9,552 nucleotides of DNA from Comamonas sp. GTDB lineage: Bacteria; Pseudomonadota; Gammaproteobacteria; Burkholderiales; Burkholderiaceae_C. The translations under genes and the position numbers were made by a program. Below, in pieces: positions 5,356 through 9,552 of the stretch. The stretch's first letter is position 1; each line of letters begins with the position of its first letter. Location of the stretch: assembly GCA_018384835.1 (NCBI GenBank), contig JAHAYB010000007.1, forward strand, positions 1 through 9,552. Direction: 5' to 3'. The notes below the pieces were generated by a model that was not told the DNA's origin, made no database searches, and was given only the letters and a program-made list of their open reading frames with translations.

Positions 5356-8300
5356 GTGACCTCCTCTGCCTCCCCCTCCTCCGTCAGCCCAGTCCTTGGT
5401 GATACCAGTGGGTTGCCTTTCTCCACCACTGCTACTACCGCTACCGTCACTCCCTGTGCCCGCTGGGCTTGGGGCGGACCGGTGCTGGTAGCGGTCATTG
5501 GCTGCGCCGCCTCCTTGGGGCTGTGGCAGCACCAGCGCCATAGCTTGCAAGAGCAGGCGCAAGAACGCTTTCACCTGCACGCCCAGCGCACTAGCGAGCA
5601 GGTGCGCCAGCGTGTGCATAGCCTGTCGGACATCTTGCATGGCCTGGGTAATTTGTTTGTGCTGCATCCCCACCTGCGCCGTGCAGAGTTTGAGCGCGTA
5701 GCCCAACGTCTGGAGCAAGAGCACCTGCCCCCTGGGGTGATTAACATTCACTTTACGCGCTATGTGGCGGGGCAGCAGCGGGCGCATTTTCAAGAGCGCT
5801 CTCGCCTGAACCCGCACTGGAGCGGAGAGCAGCCGCTGGACTTTGCCATCCACCCCAGCCCCAGCGCTGCTTCACCGGCTGCTTCACCCGCTGCTGATGC
5901 TGATGCCTACGTGATTGAATACGCGTGGCCACTCGCCGGCAACCGCCCTCTGCTGGGCTTGGATATTGCCAGCCAAGCGCCTAATTTAGAGAGTATGTTG
6001 CGTGCCCGCAGCACCCGTAGCATCAGCGCAACAGAGCCGTTTGCGCTGTTTCAGGGCAGTTTTGCGCACAATGCTCAAACCCCGCTGCAAGCCCCACCGC
6101 CAGCGCTGCCGGGGACAGCAACGGGGCAGTCTGCCGATACTGCTGCCCACGCAGGCCGAGGGGTTATTTTGCGGCTACCGCTGTGGGACCAAACCCGCTT
6201 TATTGGTGCGGTAGGAGTCACCATTGACCTTCAGCAGGCACTGGATTTTCTGGCTAGCCGGGGTTATTTGAGCGGGATGCGCTGGCAGGCGCAAGATGCA
6301 GGCTGGCGCAACCCCTGGCCAGGGCAGGAGGAGGTAGCGCCGCCCTCCGCCTCCGGCCACCCTAGCGAGCCTGTGGTGCTGATGCAAAGCCCTGACTATG
6401 ACACCCAGGCCACCAACCATGCCATGCAGTGGCAGCAAGAGCTAGAAGTTGGCGGGCGGCGCTGGTTGCTGCAAGCGCAGCCAACGCATGACTTTTTATT
6501 CCCCGCCGAAAAAAGCCAGCCCTGGGTGCTGCTGTGGGGCGGCCTGCTCATTACCGCCTTGTTTAGCGGCTTGGCCTGGCTGTGGGGGCGTGACCGCCAA
6601 CGCGCCCAAACGCATCAGCAGCAAACACAGCGGGCTTGGGAAAATAGCGAGCAGCGTTTTTTCACCCTGTTTAACCAAGCTGGGGTAGGCGTGGGGCAGT
6701 TTCAGTTTCTGCCCCCACAGCAACACCAGCAGCACCAGCAACACTCACCGGGGGAGCTGGCAGGCATGGGCTTGCCCATCTTGATTAACCAAAAATTTGC
6801 CGACATCCTAGGCTACAGCCAGCAAGCGCTGATGCAACTGCCTTGGCAAGAGCTAACCCACCCCGACGATGCGCATAAAGAAAGCGCACTCATTGCAGGC
6901 GTGCTAGCGCAGCTAGAAAAACAAAAGGAAGGGGAGGGGCACAGCCCAAACCAGTACCACCAGTACCAATACCAGCTAGAAAAACGCTACCGGCATAAAA
7001 ACGGCCAGTGGGTGTGGGTAGAGCTGGTGGTCTCTTTGCTCAACGCCAAAGAGCAGGGGCAAAGCACCTGGCTGGTGATTGCCCAAGATATTGAGCAGCG
7101 CCAGCAAATGCAGGCACAACTGCTAGAGAACGAGGCACGCCTGCTCTCCGTGCTAGAGCACATGCCCGTAGGGGTGAGCCTAGTCAAGCAGGGGCAGATT
7201 TTGTACCGCAACGCCCAGCAAGTGAGCATTTGCGGCTACAGCAGCGCAGATGATGAGCACAGTGTTGATACTTGGTGGTGCCTCACCATCCCCGATGCGC
7301 GTCTGCGCCAATACGTGCAGCAGCAATGGCGCAGCGCCTATGCCCAAGCGCGTCAATGCCAGGAAGGAACCATTCCCCGCCTCGGCTTTGTGCTCACACA
7401 TAAAGACGGAGCGCAGCGCAATGTGGAAATCTCGGGCAAGCGCGTTATCGGTGGCGGCCATGTGGTCATCATTGAAGACGTAACCGCCCGCCAAGAGGCA
7501 GAAAAAGAAATCCAGCGCCTGGCCTATTTTGACGGCCTCACCGGCTTACCCAATCGCCGCCTGCTGCTCGACCGCCTCAACCAAGCCATGGCCTTGAGCC
7601 AGCGCCACAGCCACTGGGGCGCAGTGCTGATGCTGGATGTGGACCATTTCAAGAACATCAACGACACCCTTGGCTCTGAGGCTGGCAACCGGCTGCTACA
7701 AGCCATTGCCCAGCGCCTGGGCGAATGCGCTGAAGAAGACGGCAGCCTAGCGCGTTTGGGCGGTGATGAGTTTGCCCTGCTTCTAGCCGACTTGGCCGCC
7801 CACAATGCCCAAGACGCAGCCATGAAGGCAGAGACCATGGCCGAAAAGCTGCTGCTTGCGATGAGCCAAGCCTTCACCCTAGACCCTGGGCAAGAGCAGG
7901 AGCAAGACATCTACGTGGGTGCAAGCATCGGGCTATGCCTATTTCAGGGGCAGGAAGTACCGGCAGAGACGGTGTTGCAACACAGCGATATCGCCATGTA
8001 CCAAGCCAAGTCGGCGGGGCGTAACACCTTGCGCTTCTACGACCCGCAAATGCAGGTGGCCGTCACCGAGCGCACCCAGTTAGAAGCGGATATGCGCCGA
8101 GGCATTGAGCAGGGGCAGTTTGTGCTGTACTTCCAGCCCCAGGTACGCCAAGGGCGTATGGTTGGTGCGGAAGCCCTGCTGCGCTGGCAGCACCCGGAAA
8201 AAGGCTTTATCTCGCCAGTGCAATTTATCCCGCTGGCTGAAAAAAGCGGGCTGATTTTGCCCCTAGGCCAATGGGTGCTAGAGCAAGCCTGCCACACCCT

Positions 8301-8847
8301 GGCGCGTTGGGCAGAGATGCCGGTGCTGCAAGATTTGAACGTGGCCGTCAACGTCAGCCCGCGCCAATTTAGCGAGGCCAACCTAGTCGCCCAAGTCCTA
8401 GCAGCTTTGGCCGATAGCCAAGCCAAGCCCGAGCGGCTCAAGCTAGAAATTACCGAAAGTATGCTGCTAGAAGATATTGAAGAGACGATTGGCAAAATGC
8501 GCGAGCTGCGCAGCCACGGCGTGGGCTTCTCGCTAGATGACTTTGGCACGGGCTACTCCTCGTTAAGCTACCTCAAGCGCCTACCCCTCAAAGAGCTAAA
8601 AATTGACCAAAGCTTTGTACGCGACGTGTTAAGCGACCCCAACGATGCCGCCATCGCTCGCACCATTGTGGCCTTGGGCAACAGCCTGGGGCTGCAAGTG
8701 ACGGCAGAGGGGGTAGAGACGGAGGATATCCGCCTCTTCCTAGAGCGCGAAGGCTGCCTGACCTGGCAGGGCTACCTCCTAACCGCCCCGCTGCCCGTTG
8801 AGAAGTTTGAAGCTTTAGCGCACAGCCACCAGTTTTCTGCGCTGTAA
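5356..8847 (+). CDS. Membrane-bound CHASE-PAS-PAS-GGDEF-EAL c-di-GMP enzyme
   Basis: From GTG 5356 this is 1163 residues. A Ser/Thr-rich N-terminus precedes a membrane segment (about 40-56), a periplasmic CHASE sensor (about 76-300; [25 protein letters not shown]) and a second membrane segment (about 389-411). Two cytoplasmic PAS regions follow (about 431-582 and 592-712). The GGDEF domain (about 720-895) has [10 protein letters not shown] (761-770) and an intact GGDEF (802-806). The EAL domain (about 905-1155) has EALLRW (939-944), N999, E1031, DDFGTGYSS (1061-1069), K1082, AEGVET and QGY. Both c-di-GMP synthesis and hydrolysis are therefore possible. The inhibitory RxxD site before GGDEF is absent (EEDG instead), so product inhibition by that site is unlikely. 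Q/H-rich inserts (QQHQQHQQH, 455-463) expand PAS1. The frame extends to GTG 5281, and TTG 5413 is another option; none has a strong Shine-Dalgarno. The ligand of CHASE is unknown. Confidence 0.93.
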   Translation: MTSSASPSSVSPVLGDTSGLPFSTTATTATVTPCARWAWGGPVLVAVIGCAASLGLWQHQRHSLQEQAQERFHLHAQRTSEQVRQRVHSLSDILHGLGNLFVLHPHLRRAEFERVAQRLEQEHLPPGVINIHFTRYVAGQQRAHFQERSRLNPHWSGEQPLDFAIHPSPSAASPAASPAADADAYVIEYAWPLAGNRPLLGLDIASQAPNLESMLRARSTRSISATEPFALFQGSFAHNAQTPLQAPPPALPGTATGQSADTAAHAGRGVILRLPLWDQTRFIGAVGVTIDLQQALDFLASRGYLSGMRWQAQDAGWRNPWPGQEEVAPPSASGHPSEPVVLMQSPDYDTQATNHAMQWQQELEVGGRRWLLQAQPTHDFLFPAEKSQPWVLLWGGLLITALFSGLAWLWGRDRQRAQTHQQQTQRAWENSEQRFFTLFNQAGVGVGQFQFLPPQQHQQHQQHSPGELAGMGLPILINQKFADILGYSQQALMQLPWQELTHPDDAHKESALIAGVLAQLEKQKEGEGHSPNQYHQYQYQLEKRYRHKNGQWVWVELVVSLLNAKEQGQSTWLVIAQDIEQRQQMQAQLLENEARLLSVLEHMPVGVSLVKQGQILYRNAQQVSICGYSSADDEHSVDTWWCLTIPDARLRQYVQQQWRSAYAQARQCQEGTIPRLGFVLTHKDGAQRNVEISGKRVIGGGHVVIIEDVTARQEAEKEIQRLAYFDGLTGLPNRRLLLDRLNQAMALSQRHSHWGAVLMLDVDHFKNINDTLGSEAGNRLLQAIAQRLGECAEEDGSLARLGGDEFALLLADLAAHNAQDAAMKAETMAEKLLLAMSQAFTLDPGQEQEQDIYVGASIGLCLFQGQEVPAETVLQHSDIAMYQAKSAGRNTLRFYDPQMQVAVTERTQLEADMRRGIEQGQFVLYFQPQVRQGRMVGAEALLRWQHPEKGFISPVQFIPLAEKSGLILPLGQWVLEQACHTLARWAEMPVLQDLNVAVNVSPRQFSEANLVAQVLAALADSQAKPERLKLEITESMLLEDIEETIGKMRELRSHGVGFSLDDFGTGYSSLSYLKRLPLKELKIDQSFVRDVLSDPNDAAIARTIVALGNSLGLQVTAEGVETEDIRLFLEREGCLTWQGYLLTAPLPVEKFEALAHSHQFSAL
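5866..5889 (+). repeat. 12-bp tandem repeat in the CHASE coding region
   Basis: GCTGCTTCACCG (5866-5877) is followed directly by GCTGCTTCACCC (5878-5889) and then GCTGCTGATGCTGAT. The repeat encodes [14 protein letters not shown], an expanded loop just before the conserved YVIEYA strand of CHASE. Confidence 0.8.
6718..6744 (+). repeat. 9-bp tandem repeat x3 encoding QQH
   Basis: CAGCAACAC, CAGCAGCAC and CAGCAACAC follow each other and encode QQHQQHQQH inside PAS1. A change of one unit stays in frame, so it would alter loop length without breaking the enzyme. Confidence 0.85.
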
Positions 8848-8850
8848 GCA

Positions 8851-8880
8851 CAGGTTTGGAAACGCATTCAACGCTATAAT
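8851..8880 (+). promoter_or_regulatory. Promoter of rplS
   Basis: A perfect -10 hexamer TATAAT lies at 8875-8880. The -35 region is poor: GGTTTG (8853-8858) at 16-bp spacing is the best candidate. Transcription would start near 8887, leaving a leader of about 109 nt. The -10 box overlaps the ATG at 8879-8881, which rules that ATG out as a start for transcripts from this promoter. The promoter begins within a few bases of the upstream stop codon. Confidence 0.7.
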
Positions 8881-8886
8881 GCCCGG

Positions 8887-8995
8887 TTCTTTGATCCTCT
8901 ACCCGGCCGCTGCAAACGCTAACCATGCAGCCTTTGCACCAATCCCGGTGCTTGCCAATTTCGGCGCGGGCACGATCAAGATGATGAGCATCAAC
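8887..8995 (+). promoter_or_regulatory. 5' leader of rplS
   Basis: The leader is about 109 nt between the inferred transcription start and the ATG. It holds one small perfect hairpin, GCACC (8936-8940), loop AATCCC, GGTGC (8947-8951). It has no strong Shine-Dalgarno before ATG 8996; the nearest purine-rich stretch is GATGAGC. The length leaves room for translational control, but no known L19 or other riboregulator motif is recognised. Confidence 0.35.
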
Positions 8996-9397
8996 ATGAA
9001 TCTGATCCAAACCCTAGAGCAAGAAGAAATTGCTCGCTTGAACAAAACCATCCCCGACTTCAACCCTGGCGACACCGTCATTGTTAGCGTCAACGTGGTT
9101 GAAGGCAGCCGCAAGCGCGTCCAAGCCTACGAAGGCGTGGTCATTGCCAAACGCAACCGTGGTTTGAACAGCGGCTTCATCGTGCGCAAAATGTCCAGCG
9201 GTGAAGGTGTGGAGCGTACCTTCCAAACCTACTCGCCCCTGATTGCCAACATTGAAGTCAAACGCCGTGGTGACGTGCGTCGCGCCAAGCTGTACTACCT
9301 GCGCGGCCTGACCGGCAAGAAAGCCCGCATCAAGGAAAAACTGCCCCAGCGCAAGGTTGCCACCGCTCCCGCAGCAGCACCAGCCGCCGCCGAATAA
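8996..9397 (+). CDS. rplS: 50S ribosomal protein L19
   Basis: A 133-residue protein reading [20 protein letters not shown], then [42 protein letters not shown] and [29 protein letters not shown]. These are the signature blocks of bacterial L19, which sits at the interface of the large and small subunits. Length fits the family (about 110-135); the Ala/Pro-rich tail [10 protein letters not shown] is a common betaproteobacterial extension. I chose ATG 8996 because it gives the standard N-terminus. In-frame ATGs at 8981 and 8984 would add MMSIN, and the frame runs open back to 8879, which is inside the promoter. In most proteobacteria rplS is last in rpsP-rimM-trmD-rplS; here it follows an unrelated gene and has its own promoter and terminator. 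Confidence 0.97.
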   Translation: MNLIQTLEQEEIARLNKTIPDFNPGDTVIVSVNVVEGSRKRVQAYEGVVIAKRNRGLNSGFIVRKMSSGEGVERTFQTYSPLIANIEVKRRGDVRRAKLYYLRGLTGKKARIKEKLPQRKVATAPAAAPAAAE

Positions 9398-9447
9398 GGC
9401 CGCAACCGCCGCATTGCTGTTGCCCGTACAACAGCCCGCTGCCCAAC

Positions 9448-9481
9448 AAAGCCGCTACAGTTCGCTGGTAGCGGCTTTTTT
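9448..9481 (+). terminator. Rho-independent terminator of rplS
   Basis: AAAGCCGCTA (9448-9457) pairs with TAGCGGCTTT (9469-9478). A short inner stem, CAG (58-60)/CTG (65-67), closes a TTCG tetraloop, with G9468 bulged. The T-run continues to 9481. UUCG-capped stems are very stable. The A-run on the 5' side could give weak bidirectional function. Confidence 0.9.
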
Positions 9482-9536
9482 GTGCCCTCTGTATCCGCCC
9501 CCTCCCCTATTTTGTAATGATGAAAAATCTACGCCT

Positions 9537-9552
9537 GTGACCACTCCAGCCC
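9537..9552 (+). CDS. Possible start of the next gene (truncated by the window)
   Basis: GTG ACC ACT CCA GCC would read M-T-T-P-A and run off the window. Only five codons are visible and the upstream sequence has no clear Shine-Dalgarno. A TGTAAT at 9513-9518 could be a -10 element. A tiny frame, ATG 9517 to TGA 9540 (MMKNLRL), overlaps this GTG. Identity cannot be called. Confidence 0.25.

Noticed and set aside
8879..8995. N-terminal extension of L19 to ATG 8879
   Set aside because: That ATG overlaps the TATAAT -10 box, and standard L19 begins MNLIQ at 8996.
1..9552. CRISPR array, tRNA, rRNA or prophage genes
   Set aside because: No spaced direct repeats of CRISPR length, no cloverleaf, no rRNA signature and no phage structural or integrase genes were seen on either strand.
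1..9552. A single coordinated ppGpp/c-di-GMP/redox system
   Set aside because: Only spoT and the sulfurtransferase look co-transcribed. The reductase is convergent with them and the GGDEF-EAL gene has separate upstream DNA, so proximity alone does not support one system.

Overview
The window is GC-rich, protein-dense bacterial DNA. Protein-level resemblance (from memory, no search run) points to a betaproteobacterium, most likely Burkholderiales/Comamonadaceae. The L19 N-terminus ([20 protein letters not shown]), the RxKD-type bifunctional Rel/SpoT and the TnpB C-terminus all fit that group. Species cannot be determined.

Layout. 1-101 is the right end of an IS200/IS605-family (IS1341-type) element. 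It holds the last 18 codons of tnpB and three consecutive hairpins ending at a TCAA cleavage-type site, the expected shape of the 3' part of an omega-RNA. 102-207 is flanking DNA with no secure gene, possibly the tail of an interrupted one. 208-237 is a strong rho-independent terminator. 346-2622 is a complete bifunctional (p)ppGpp synthetase/hydrolase (spoT/rel type). It is followed 30 nt later by a two-domain rhodanese sulfurtransferase (2653-3654), probably in the same transcript. A minus-strand dihydrolipoamide-dehydrogenase-like flavoprotein (3651-5108) converges on it, and the two stop codons share the bases TTAG. A 247-nt divergent intergenic region holds a tandem 10-bp repeat. Next is a large membrane-bound CHASE-PAS-PAS-GGDEF-EAL protein (5356-8847) whose catalytic motifs are intact in both domains. 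The window ends with rplS (ribosomal protein L19, 8996-9397), which here has its own promoter, leader and terminator, and possibly with the first codons of another gene.

How the genes may work together. The window holds enzymes for two nucleotide second messengers: (p)ppGpp (SpoT) and c-di-GMP (GGDEF-EAL). Between them lie two thiol/sulfur redox enzymes, the sulfurtransferase and the disulfide reductase. Only spoT and the sulfurtransferase are arranged like an operon, so any wider functional link is inference. I see no CRISPR array, tRNA, rRNA, prophage or clearly new defence system. The least ordinary signals are the omega-RNA-like hairpins built into the tnpB 3' end, rplS standing alone instead of behind trmD, the overlapping convergent stop codons, and recurring in-frame short tandem repeats that expand linkers in two proteins.
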